Below are positions 8,071 to 15,653 of a stretch of 15,653 bases of DNA, piece after piece. The notes beneath the pieces were generated by a model, which worked only from the letters and a program-made list of their open reading frames with translations, was not told where the DNA came from and made no database searches. This DNA is from Synechococcaceae bacterium WB4_1_0192 (GTDB lineage: Bacteria > Cyanobacteriota > Cyanobacteriia > PCC-6307 > Cyanobiaceae): the NCBI GenBank assembly GCA_009926195.1, contig RFPK01000020.1, positions 1 to 15,653 of the forward strand, given 5' to 3'. A program made the translations under genes and the position numbers. How positions within the stretch are numbered: position 1 is the stretch's first letter; every line of letters starts with the position of its first letter.

Positions 8071-9144
8071 GTGATCGGCGCCGGTGTGGTGGGGCTTTCC
8101 GTGGCCTGGCTGCTGCAGCGTCAGGGCCATCGGGTGGAGCTGCTGGATCCCGGCCTCGACAGCGATGGGGCGGTGGCCACACCACGCTCCGGCAGCGCGG
8201 CGGCCCTGGGCCTGGTGATGGCACAGGTGTATCGGCGCAGCAGCGGCCGGGGCTGGCGCCTGCGGCAGCAATCCGTGGCGCTGTGGCAGGCCTGGCGCCA
8301 GGAGCTCGGCAGCCGCGGGCGCACGCTGCCCTGGAGAGCGGGCTTGCTGCAGCTGGCGCGGAGCCCTGAGGAGCAGGCCGCCCAGGCGCGCCTGGTGGAG
8401 GAGCGACAACGCCGGGGCCTGACCCTGGAGCTGTTCAGCCGCGAGCAGCTGGCACGGCTGCAACCCGCGGTGCCGACGGCCGCACTCGGCGGGCTGCTCT
8501 CCCCTGCCGATGGCCAGATCGACCCCCTGCCGGCGATGGCAGCCCTGCTGGCCGATGGCCGCGATCACGGTCTGTGCACGCGGGCCGAGTCCGTGGAGCA
8601 GCTGGAACGCCAGGCAGCCAACAGCGGTGCTGGCCGCTGGCGCCTGCGCCTGGCGGGCGGCAGCACGGTGGACTGCGAGTGGCTGGTGGTCTGCGCCGGG
8701 CTGGCCAGCCCGGGGCTGCTGGCCCCCCTCGGACACCATTGGCCCCAGACTCCCGTGCTCGGTCAGGCCCTGGAGCTGGAGATGCCGGCTGATGCGGCCG
8801 ATCCAGGCGACTGGCCCGGCTCGCTGAGTTGGGATGGGATCAACCTGGTGCCAAGGCCGGGGCGGCGCCTGTGGCTCGGCGCCACCCTGGAGCCTGGTGT
8901 CAGCAGCGGCGCGGCTGAAGCGCTGCACCAGCTGCGGACGCTCAATGGCGCAGCACCGGACTGGCTACGGCGGGCCCGGGTGGTGGATCACTGGCAGGGG
9001 CTGCGGGCCCGGCCGGAGGGACGGCCAGCGCCCCTGCTGGAGCAGCTGGAGCCGGGGCTGCTGCTGGTCAGCGGTCACTACCGCAACGGCGTGCTGCTGG
9101 CACCCGCCAGCGCCGCCTGGGTCGCCGGGCAGATCACCTCTTAA
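8071..9144 (+). CDS. FAD-dependent amino-acid/amine oxidoreductase (DAO family, ThiO-like)
   Basis: This is a DAO-family flavoenzyme, likely acting on glycine or another small amine in the cytoplasm. The dinucleotide-binding glycine motif GAGVVGL is at the extreme N-terminus, an acidic-end beta strand (VELLDP) follows, and the C-terminal FAD/substrate motif GHYRNGVLLAP lies at residues 335-345. That last motif closely matches ThiO-type glycine oxidases, but D-amino acid dehydrogenase-like roles cannot be excluded. The GTG at 8071 begins inside the first beta strand (IAVIGAG in frame), so real translation probably begins upstream. The frame is open back into psbQ and contains CTG codons at 8014 and 8020 but no ATG. 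The stop TAA overlaps a candidate Pho box for pstS. Confidence 0.82.
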   Translation: MIGAGVVGLSVAWLLQRQGHRVELLDPGLDSDGAVATPRSGSAAALGLVMAQVYRRSSGRGWRLRQQSVALWQAWRQELGSRGRTLPWRAGLLQLARSPEEQAAQARLVEERQRRGLTLELFSREQLARLQPAVPTAALGGLLSPADGQIDPLPAMAALLADGRDHGLCTRAESVEQLERQAANSGAGRWRLRLAGGSTVDCEWLVVCAGLASPGLLAPLGHHWPQTPVLGQALELEMPADAADPGDWPGSLSWDGINLVPRPGRRLWLGATLEPGVSSGAAEALHQLRTLNGAAPDWLRRARVVDHWQGLRARPEGRPAPLLEQLEPGLLLVSGHYRNGVLLAPASAAWVAGQITS

Positions 9145-9158
9145 CCTGCGCGAAACCC
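9140..9158 (+). promoter_or_regulatory. Candidate Pho box upstream of pstS
   Basis: CTTAACCT at 9140-9147 is a perfect match to the cyanobacterial Pho box half-site. After a 3-nt spacer, CGAAACCC (9151-9158) matches it at five of eight positions. The site overlaps the TAA of the oxidoreductase gene and ends 18 nt before the pstS ATG. That leaves little room for a leader, so transcription would have to start almost at the ATG. PhoB control of pstS is well established in cyanobacteria; this site itself is an inference. Confidence 0.4.
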
Positions 9159-9176
9159 GTCCAGGCAGCCCTGGCC

Positions 9177-10181
9177 ATGCCGTCGTCGCGCTCCTTCGCC
9201 CCCGCCGGGGCCGCCCTTGGCCTGCTGGCCAGCCTGTCGCTGAGCGCCTGTGGCGGCTCCGGCGGCGGTCCCTCCGCCAGCCGTGAACTGCAGGGGGCCG
9301 GTGCCACCTTCCCGGCGCCGCTGTATCAACGCTGGTTCCAGGACCTGGCCGGCCGCAATGAGGCGCGGGTGAACTATCAATCGGTGGGATCCGGTGCGGG
9401 CGTGCGGCAGTTCCAGGCCGGCACCGTGGATTTCGCCGCCTCCGACAAACCCCTGAGCACTGAGGATGCCGCAGCGATCACCCGGGGTGTGGTCCAGCTA
9501 CCGATGACCGCCGGCGCCATCGCCGTGGCCTACAACAACCCCGGCTGCAGCCTCCGGCTCAGCCAGACCCAGCTGGTGGGCATCTTCGAAGGCACGATCA
9601 GGAACTTCAAGGAGCTGGGCTGCGGCGATCAGCCGATCAAGGTGGTGTTCCGCTCCGACGGCTCCGGCACCACCTACAACTTCACCAACTCGCTCTCCGC
9701 CTTCAGCGCCAGCTGGAAGGACGGTCCGGGCGCGGCGAAATCGGTGAAGTGGCCCACCGGCATCGGCGCCAAGGGCAATGAGGGCGTGGCCGCCAGCCTG
9801 CAGCAGATGAAGGGGGCGATCGGCTACGTGGAAACCGCCTACGTGCGCGGCAACCTCCAGGCCGCCGCCATCCAGAACGCCGGCGGCGCCTACGCCAAGC
9901 CCACCACCACCGAGGCCGCACAGGCCCTGGCCAGCATCGATCTGGGCCCTGACCTCACCGGCAGCAACCCCAACCCGAAGGCCGGCTACCCAATCGTGAC
10001 CTTCACCTGGATCCTGCTCTACAAGAGCGGCAACGGAGCCAAGCTGCCGGCCCTGCAGAAGGCCTTCGGCTACACCCTCAGCGACGCCGCCCAGGCCGGT
10101 GCGGCGGAGCTGGGCTATGTGAGCCTGCCGGCACCGGTGCTCAACCAGGCCCGCACCGCCCTGACCACGATCGGCAAGTGA
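9177..10181 (+). CDS. pstS: Phosphate ABC transporter substrate-binding lipoprotein
   Basis: PstS captures inorganic phosphate in the periplasm and delivers it to the PstCAB transporter. The 334-residue product begins with a lipoprotein signal peptide ending in the lipobox LSAC (Cys25) and a Gly/Ser-rich linker. The phosphate-binding segments are visible in order: GAGATFPAPLYQRW (about 40-53), SVGSGAGVRQF (69-79), DFAASDKPL (85-93), RSDGSGTTYNFT (159-170) and GNEGVA (200-205). Length is normal. No pstC, pstA or pstB is adjacent, so this is a solitary pstS copy, a common arrangement in picocyanobacteria. A transposase remnant begins about 20 bp after the stop, and no intrinsic terminator is visible there. 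Confidence 0.95.
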   Translation: MPSSRSFAPAGAALGLLASLSLSACGGSGGGPSASRELQGAGATFPAPLYQRWFQDLAGRNEARVNYQSVGSGAGVRQFQAGTVDFAASDKPLSTEDAAAITRGVVQLPMTAGAIAVAYNNPGCSLRLSQTQLVGIFEGTIRNFKELGCGDQPIKVVFRSDGSGTTYNFTNSLSAFSASWKDGPGAAKSVKWPTGIGAKGNEGVAASLQQMKGAIGYVETAYVRGNLQAAAIQNAGGAYAKPTTTEAAQALASIDLGPDLTGSNPNPKAGYPIVTFTWILLYKSGNGAKLPALQKAFGYTLSDAAQAGAAELGYVSLPAPVLNQARTALTTIGK

Positions 10182-10199
10182 GGGGCACGGCCGGCGCTG

Positions 10200-10765
10200 C
10201 ACCGCTCTGCCTTGCCGTTGGTTCTGGGTGTGTACGGCCTGGTGCGGATGGGCTTGAGATCCAAGGCACTGCAGGCCTTGCGCCATTCGCCCGAGCGGTA
10301 GGACGAGCCGTTATCTGAAAGGACACGGCGGCAGGTGATCCCCTGCTGGCTGAACCAGCCCACTGCACGGGCCAGGAAGCCGACTGTGGTTGCCTTCTGC
10401 TCGTCGGGCAGCACCTCCACGTACGCCAGGCGTGTGGCGTCATCCACCGCGACATGGACCTTCTCGTAGCCCGCGCCCCGGGAACAGCCTTGACGACGGT
10501 CGCCAGTGATCCGGTGGCCGATCCGCTGGAAGCGGGCGAGCTGCTTGGTGTCGACATGAATCATGTCGCCCGGCTTCTCCCACTGGTAGCGCTGCACTGG
10601 AACCTTGGGCTCTAGGTTCCGCAGCCGGCCAAGGCCCAGCGCCTTCATCACCCGTCCCACGGTCGACAGGGGAGCGCCAAGGGTCCTGGCGATCCTCCTG
10701 AGAGGGTATGCATGGGGTGTGAGGTCGGTGGATCGGCGGTGACACCCGGACCATGGCGACCTCAC
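10200..10765 (-). pseudogene. IS481-type transposase remnant, truncated at both ends
   Basis: The minus-strand frame contains most of a DDE integrase core of the IS481 kind: IHVDTKQLARF (Asp72 counted from the GTG at 10765), LSDNGSSY (Asp151) and TPRTNGKAER (Glu187). A helix-turn-helix-like tail segment, RRIARTLGAPLSTVGRVM, precedes it. Full-length members have about 80-100 more N-terminal residues carrying a helix-turn-helix, and a C-terminal segment after the catalytic Glu. Both are missing. Immediately after Glu187 the frame runs into non-homologous sequence and antisense pstS, so the element was cut about 20 bp from the pstS stop. It cannot encode a functional transposase. Confidence 0.82.
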
Positions 10766-10771
10766 ACCCCC
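10714..10771. repeat. Perfect 14-bp inverted repeat at the outer end of the IS remnant
   Basis: GGGGTGTGAGGTCG at 10714-10727 is the exact reverse complement of CGACCTCACACCCC at 10758-10771, separated by 30 bp. It lies where the 5' end of the transposase gene should be. The outer arm is a candidate remnant of the IS terminal inverted repeat. The inner arm may have been brought next to it by an internal deletion. A long hairpin is the alternative reading. Confidence 0.65.
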
Positions 10772-10957
10772 TTGTCAGCTGAACAACCTGCTGGGACTAC
10801 ACACTTAGTGAGCAAATAAGCAGATCTTGCTCAACACACAAATAGCACAAGTCAAGCCAAATCTAGATAGCATGACTTTGCTTGCATACGTGAGAGCAAC
10901 CGTCTACGGCGGCACCACTCAACCAATCGATCACTGCACCGCCGATCTAGCCATGCT
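10772..10957. other. AT-richer intergenic stretch, no gene seen
   Basis: This stretch lies between the IS remnant and the lipoprotein gene and is visibly richer in A and T than the core genes. I found no credible reading frame, RNA gene or terminator in it. It probably belongs to the accessory insert. Confidence 0.5.
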
Positions 10958-11338
10958 CTATATCCACTTACAAGCGAATACATTTGCAGCTCCATAATGG
11001 TCGCTAAAGCTAAGTCTCATTTGCGACTTATCAAGAGAAAACGACTGAACGAGGCCGCCGTTTTTCATATTCCAGCGAACAATTCCATTGATCTCCGAAG
11101 CGGTCGAACTTGTATTTATTACGGATTCAGCCGAACCGCCGCTAGACACGCTAACCGTGCTCATTGCTCCGCCGGTCCTGCTATAGTCCGCCAGTTCTGC
11201 TATAGGAATATAAAATCGTTGTCGGCACGTCATTCTTAATCGAACCACACGCAAGTTTCGACCTTGCCTCGGTAGCGAGCAGGAAGCAAGAAGGAGAGGG
11301 AGAAGGAAAAAGCCGGGCATCGATCTGATTTTGGCCAT
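10958..11338 (-). CDS. Small predicted lipoprotein, orphan
   Basis: I do not recognise this protein. The 126-residue product starts with a short basic region, a hydrophobic run (about 9-18) and a lipobox LASC ending at Cys20, so export and lipidation are expected. Cys38 and Cys123 could form a disulfide. The middle (about 57-82) is rich in Ser, Thr and Gly, while the C-terminal part alternates polar and hydrophobic residues as in beta structure. The ATG at 11338 is preceded by AAGGAG with a 6-nt spacer, one of the best Shine-Dalgarno sites in the window, which supports a real gene. Base composition is clearly more AT-rich than the core genes on either side, consistent with recent acquisition. 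It stands alone between an IS remnant and a dnaK fragment. Confidence 0.65.
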   Translation of the reverse strand: MAKIRSMPGFFLLPLLLASCSLPRQGRNLRVVRLRMTCRQRFYIPIAELADYSRTGGAMSTVSVSSGGSAESVINTSSTASEINGIVRWNMKNGGLVQSFSLDKSQMRLSFSDHYGAANVFACKWI

Positions 11339-11361
11339 AATTCACTCCTTCATCTTTGGCG

Positions 11362-11406
11362 TGAGCCCAGGCGGCTTAGCAATGCCCGCTTCGCTCAGGA
11401 TTTTTT
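11362..11406 (+). terminator. Terminator-like hairpin with T-run on the plus strand
   Basis: TGAGC (11362-11366) with GCTCA (11393-11397), and GCGG (11371-11374) with CCGC (11386-11389), form a nested stem followed by GGA and six T at 11401-11406. No plus-strand gene upstream explains it. Read on the minus strand, the same structure lies in the leader of the lipoprotein gene, just before its Shine-Dalgarno site. Confidence 0.35.
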
Positions 11407-11529
11407 AATGTCGAAAGCACCAGCTTTTCTGAGATTTTTGCTGACTTACGACAGTCGAGGCTTGGCTTGCGAATGAATAGGATTCGCATCATGAGTGACC
11501 CAACGGCGAGGCCCAGCCCTGTGCGAGCA

Positions 11530-11620
11530 TTGCTCTTGTCCTCGGCGCCCACCTTGTCGCCCAGCTCACCCAGCTGCTGCTCAGCCTGATGGATCAGGGT
11601 TTCAGCCTGGTTCTTCAGGT
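11530..11620 (-). pseudogene. dnaK C-terminal fragment, partial duplication
   Basis: These 91 bp match dnaK positions 13075-13165 in the same orientation with three mismatches by my hand alignment (11579, 11591, 11616). The frame is preserved, giving LKNQAETLIHQAEQQLGEL and onward to GAEDKS, the region just after the substrate-binding domain. Two of the three differences change residues (Tyr to His, Lys to Gln). Similarity stops abruptly at 11529. On the other side it fades after a 4-nt gap near 11621. The fragment sits inside a longer open frame that has no credible start and is mostly a shadow of the carbonic anhydrase gene, so it is not a gene by itself. Confidence 0.85.
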
Positions 11621-11653
11621 GCGCTCTCTGGAGGACTGCTATCTGGATGTCTG

Positions 11654-11700
11654 GGGGCGGCTGCCCTGAAGGCCGATCCGGCCTCAGGCGGGGCCGCCCC
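11654..11700. terminator. Long GC-rich imperfect hairpin downstream of the carbonic anhydrase gene
   Basis: GGGGCGGC (11654-11661) pairs with GCCGCCCC (11693-11700). Inside, GCCCTGAAGGCCG pairs with CGGCCTCAGGC with two bulges. It begins 26 bp past the carbonic anhydrase stop on the minus strand, where a terminator is expected. There is no T-run, so it could be a processing or stability element instead. Confidence 0.45.
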
Positions 11701-11725
11701 TGACGGAGGCCTGCGCGGTGACGGC

Positions 11726-12631
11726 TTATTGGGCGGCCTGGATGGGCGCCAGCAGAACCGGATCCATCACGAGGTTGCGCACGCCATGGGCGTGGTCTTC
11801 CTTGAAGGGATTGTCCTGCAGCCACTTGGCTACGGTCAGGATGTCGACTTTGATCACCTTGGGCCGGACGCTCCAGGTCACCTGCAGATTGGATGGAAGA
11901 GTGTTGTATTTGGGTCCGGTTGTCGATCCTGAGTACAACACAGGATTGCCAAGGGTGTCGGGAATGTTCGGGGCCGCGTTGTAGCCGTTGACCACGGCAA
12001 GTTTGGCCATCTTCGTGAAATCAGCGGCCTTGCGATCATTCACGAGCACCGCCACCACGCCCTCTACCCGGAATTGAGGGTTGCCATTGTCCTTGCTGAG
12101 ACAGGAGGCCAGGGTTGGCCCCGGCTTGACGGGAGCCGTGCTGTGCACGAAGTGGATTTCAATCGTGCTACCAGGCAGGAGTTCCCCATGCGCCGTCTGA
12201 CCGACTTTCACGGCGACGGGCTTCAGCTCGGCAGCGCTGAGGGAGCCGTTGTAGCGGTAGCCGGTTCCATGGCCCTGGCCGTCCCCCGTGCCGACAAAGG
12301 TGGTGAATTCGCCACCTTTGTGTTCAGCTGCTTCGTGAAAATGAATGTTGCAGAGATTCATCACCGCTCGATTCGGAGCAGGGCTGAATACAATCGGATT
12401 GTCCCCCTTGGGATTGCTGAGGTCACGGGGTGCCTGGGGGCCTGAATTCGCCGCAAGGGCTGCTTTCTTCAGTTCTGCCGCCTGCCCTGCAAGCACCGCA
12501 GGAGAGACGTTGTGGGCGCCATGGGCCTCCTGTGCGCCATGGTTGGACGGGGACTCCGCCCGGGAGGCGCTCACCGGTCCGAGCAGCAGCGTCGCGGCCG
12601 TGAGGATAGCCGCCAATGGTGTTCTAGTCAT
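11726..12631 (-). CDS. Delta-class carbonic anhydrase, secreted
   Basis: Carbonic anhydrases interconvert CO2 and bicarbonate. The family call rests on the delta-class signature (family first known from diatom TWCA1): MNLCNIHFHEAAEHKGGEF, a run from KPGPTLASC, and TWSVRPKV near the C-terminus, followed by DHAHGVRNLV. His97, His99 and a later His such as His160 (EIHFVHS) are candidate zinc ligands, and Cys94 and Cys177 may pair. Starting at ATG 12631 gives 301 residues with an export signal (TPLAAILTAATLLLGPVSA, cleavage near SRA|ES), so the enzyme should act in the periplasm. The frame extends upstream to a TTG at 12721, but those 30 residues would bury the signal peptide. No clear Shine-Dalgarno site is seen. 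The gene lies between dnaK and a dnaK fragment, which suggests transfer. Confidence 0.85.
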   Translation of the reverse strand: MTRTPLAAILTAATLLLGPVSASRAESPSNHGAQEAHGAHNVSPAVLAGQAAELKKAALAANSGPQAPRDLSNPKGDNPIVFSPAPNRAVMNLCNIHFHEAAEHKGGEFTTFVGTGDGQGHGTGYRYNGSLSAAELKPVAVKVGQTAHGELLPGSTIEIHFVHSTAPVKPGPTLASCLSKDNGNPQFRVEGVVAVLVNDRKAADFTKMAKLAVVNGYNAAPNIPDTLGNPVLYSGSTTGPKYNTLPSNLQVTWSVRPKVIKVDILTVAKWLQDNPFKEDHAHGVRNLVMDPVLLAPIQAAQ

Positions 12632-12693
12632 CGATGAAGTTTTTGAGTCGTGGGTGAAATTGCTCCTGCCATGGATGAGATTCTTTCCTTTCA

Positions 12694-12721
12694 AAACTAG
12701 ATCGCTCTTTTCTGTCGTCAA
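12694..12721 (-). promoter_or_regulatory. Weak candidate promoter for the carbonic anhydrase gene
   Basis: On the minus strand TTGACG (12721-12716) is followed after 16 nt by TAGTTT (12699-12694). The -35 is good but the -10 is poor. It lies about 65 nt upstream of the chosen ATG in an AT-richer stretch. Confidence 0.25.
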
Positions 12722-12784
12722 GGTGATGCTGCATTTTGTGATTGTCCTGCAGGCGCAGGCAACCGGTTCCGGAACGCTGCCATG

Positions 12785-12807
12785 AAAAAGCCCCCATGGT
12801 GGGGGGC
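12785..12807 (-). terminator. Intrinsic terminator of dnaK
   Basis: Read on the minus strand: GCCCCC, a 6-nt loop, GGGGGC, then TTTTT. It lies about 48 nt after the dnaK stop. A second GC-rich hairpin (CCGGGG at 12816-12821 with CCCCGG at 12827-12832) precedes it. This is the clearest Rho-independent terminator in the window. Confidence 0.88.
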
Positions 12808-12854
12808 GGTGCGGGCCGGGGGGAATCCCCGGCGCTTCAGAGGCAGGCAGGTGG

Positions 12855-14747
<1,893 letters not shown>

Positions 14748-14832
14748 GGATGTCCTCTGAACTGGAGGCATCCTCAACAGCGGCCCCCGGGTGGGGCTAG
14801 GTGTGGTTGCCGAACCGCAGCCGACCCACCCC

Positions 14833-15653
14833 ATGACTGAGCAAGCCGCCATCAGCGGTCAGACCGCCCTGGTGGGGGTGATCGGAGACCCCGTGCGCCA
14901 CTCGCTCTCGCCGGCGATGCAGAACGCCGCCCTGCGGGCGATGGGACTCGACTGGGTGTTCCTGGCCCTGCCGGCTCCGGCGGAGCGATTTGCGGCGGTG
15001 GTGGCCAGCCTGGAAACCCTGGGCTGCCGCGGCCTGAACGTGACCATTCCGCACAAACAGGCGGCCTGCGCCCTGGCCGATGAGCTCAGCCCGCTGGCGC
15101 AACGGGTGGGGGCGGTGAACACCCTGGTGCCCCGGAGTGGTGGCGGCTGGTTCGGCACGAACACCGATGTGGAGGGGTTCTGTGCGCCTCTGCGCGAGAA
15201 CGGACCGCAACGCTGGCGGGGCCAGCGGGCGCTGGTGCTGGGCTGCGGTGGCAGCGCCCGCGCCGTGGTGGCGGGCCTGGTGGAGCTGGGCTGCGGCGCC
15301 ATCGAGGTGGCCGGCCGTGATCCGGTCCGGCTGCAGGCCTTCATCGCCGACTGCGCCGCCTGGGCACCGCGGCTGCAACCGCTCGACTGGAACAGCCCCG
15401 GCGCCCTGGAGGCCAGCCTGGCGGCGGCGGCCCTGGTGGTGAACACCACCCCGGTCGGCATGCGCAGCGCCGACGATCCACAGGCCGTGGAGCGCTGCCC
15501 CCTCAGCCCGGAGCAACTGGATCAGCTCAGCGCCGGCAGCACGGTGTACGACCTGATCTACACACCACGACCGACGCGGCTGCTGCAGGAGGCCGGCGCA
15601 CGCGGGTGTACCGCCATCGACGGGCTGGAGATGCTGGTGCAGCAGGGAGCCGC
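14833..15653 (+). CDS. aroE: Shikimate dehydrogenase, 3' end outside window
   Basis: AroE reduces 3-dehydroshikimate to shikimate with NADPH in the route to chorismate and aromatic amino acids. From ATG 14833 the frame is open to the window edge (273 full codons). The substrate-binding motif SLSPAMQN (about 24-31), the catalytic Lys75 in NVTIPHK, GAVNTLV with Asn96, and Asp112 in NTD are present. The cofactor-binding loop GCGGSA (137-142) and NTTPVGM follow, and DGLEMLVQQGA near the edge is the usual C-terminal motif. Only the last few residues are likely missing. It is divergent from dnaK across 85 bp, in which I could not define a promoter. Confidence 0.95.
   Translation, partial: MTEQAAISGQTALVGVIGDPVRHSLSPAMQNAALRAMGLDWVFLALPAPAERFAAVVASLETLGCRGLNVTIPHKQAACALADELSPLAQRVGAVNTLVPRSGGGWFGTNTDVEGFCAPLRENGPQRWRGQRALVLGCGGSARAVVAGLVELGCGAIEVAGRDPVRLQAFIADCAAWAPRLQPLDWNSPGALEASLAAAALVVNTTPVGMRSADDPQAVERCPLSPEQLDQLSAGSTVYDLIYTPRPTRLLQEAGARGCTAIDGLEMLVQQGA

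Noticed and set aside
7939..8928. Minus-strand open frame opposite the FAD oxidoreductase (329 codons)
   Set aside because: Low-complexity Gln/Ala/Arg/Pro product typical of antisense frames in GC-rich genes.
9498..10286. Minus-strand open frame opposite pstS (262 codons)
   Set aside because: Antisense shadow of pstS, rich in Gly/Ala/Arg with no domain; pstS motifs are unmistakable.
11376..11825. 149-codon minus-strand frame containing the dnaK-like peptide
   Set aside because: Its N-terminal half overlaps the carbonic anhydrase gene in another frame, and it has no supported start. Only the dnaK fragment inside it is meaningful.
14748..14832. Search for a CIRCE/HrcA operator upstream of dnaK
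   Set aside because: No TTAGCACTC-type inverted repeat is present. A short GCCCC/GGGGC pairing is too common in this GC-rich DNA to claim.
14748..14852. Extended dnaK N-terminus (35 extra codons)
   Set aside because: It overlaps the aroE start. MGKVVGIDLGTTNS is the universal DnaK N-terminus and has a Shine-Dalgarno site directly upstream.
14797..15516. Minus-strand open frame opposite aroE (239 codons)
   Set aside because: aroE on the plus strand has all family motifs; this is its shadow.

Overview
The window is GC-rich cyanobacterial chromosome. It best fits the picocyanobacterial Synechococcus/Cyanobium group: it carries a CyanoQ-type PsbQ lipoprotein of photosystem II, an AcnB aconitase, a DnaK2-type chaperone gene divergent from aroE, and a solitary pstS. 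Core genes are strongly GC-biased. Two stretches look different: the hydrolase/membrane-protein pair at 615-3416 and, more strongly, 10.2-12.8 kb.

Layout. 1-609 is the 3' end of acnB. Convergent to it, 3416-615 (minus) is a two-gene unit: a seven-helix membrane protein of unknown family followed 3 nt later by a membrane-anchored alpha/beta hydrolase with a large unassigned C-terminal half. 3697-5313 (plus) is a radical SAM protein with a B12-binding-like N-terminal domain. 6486-5304 (minus) is an O-antigen ligase/Wzy-type polymerase gene broken by a frame change with apparent loss of internal sequence. It is preceded, with a 4-nt overlap, by purU (7355-6483). Divergent from purU, on the plus strand, come psbQ (7484-7990), an FAD amino-acid/amine oxidoreductase (8071-9144) and pstS (9177-10181).

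10182-12780 behaves like an accessory insert between pstS and dnaK. It starts with an IS481-type transposase remnant lacking both ends. Next comes AT-richer DNA with a small orphan lipoprotein gene that has a strong Shine-Dalgarno site, then a 91-bp fragment duplicated from the C-terminal part of dnaK. The last gene is a delta-class carbonic anhydrase with a signal peptide. The dnaK fragment and the resident dnaK lie in the same orientation on either side of the carbonic anhydrase gene, like a footprint of the event that brought it in. dnaK (14747-12855) ends in a clear intrinsic terminator, and aroE (14833 onward) runs off the window.

Functionally, most genes are housekeeping: TCA cycle, one-carbon metabolism, PSII accessory subunit, phosphate binding, protein folding and the shikimate pathway. 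The points of most interest are the secreted delta-CA in its duplicated-dnaK setting, the broken Wzy gene, and the unassigned membrane-protein/hydrolase pair.
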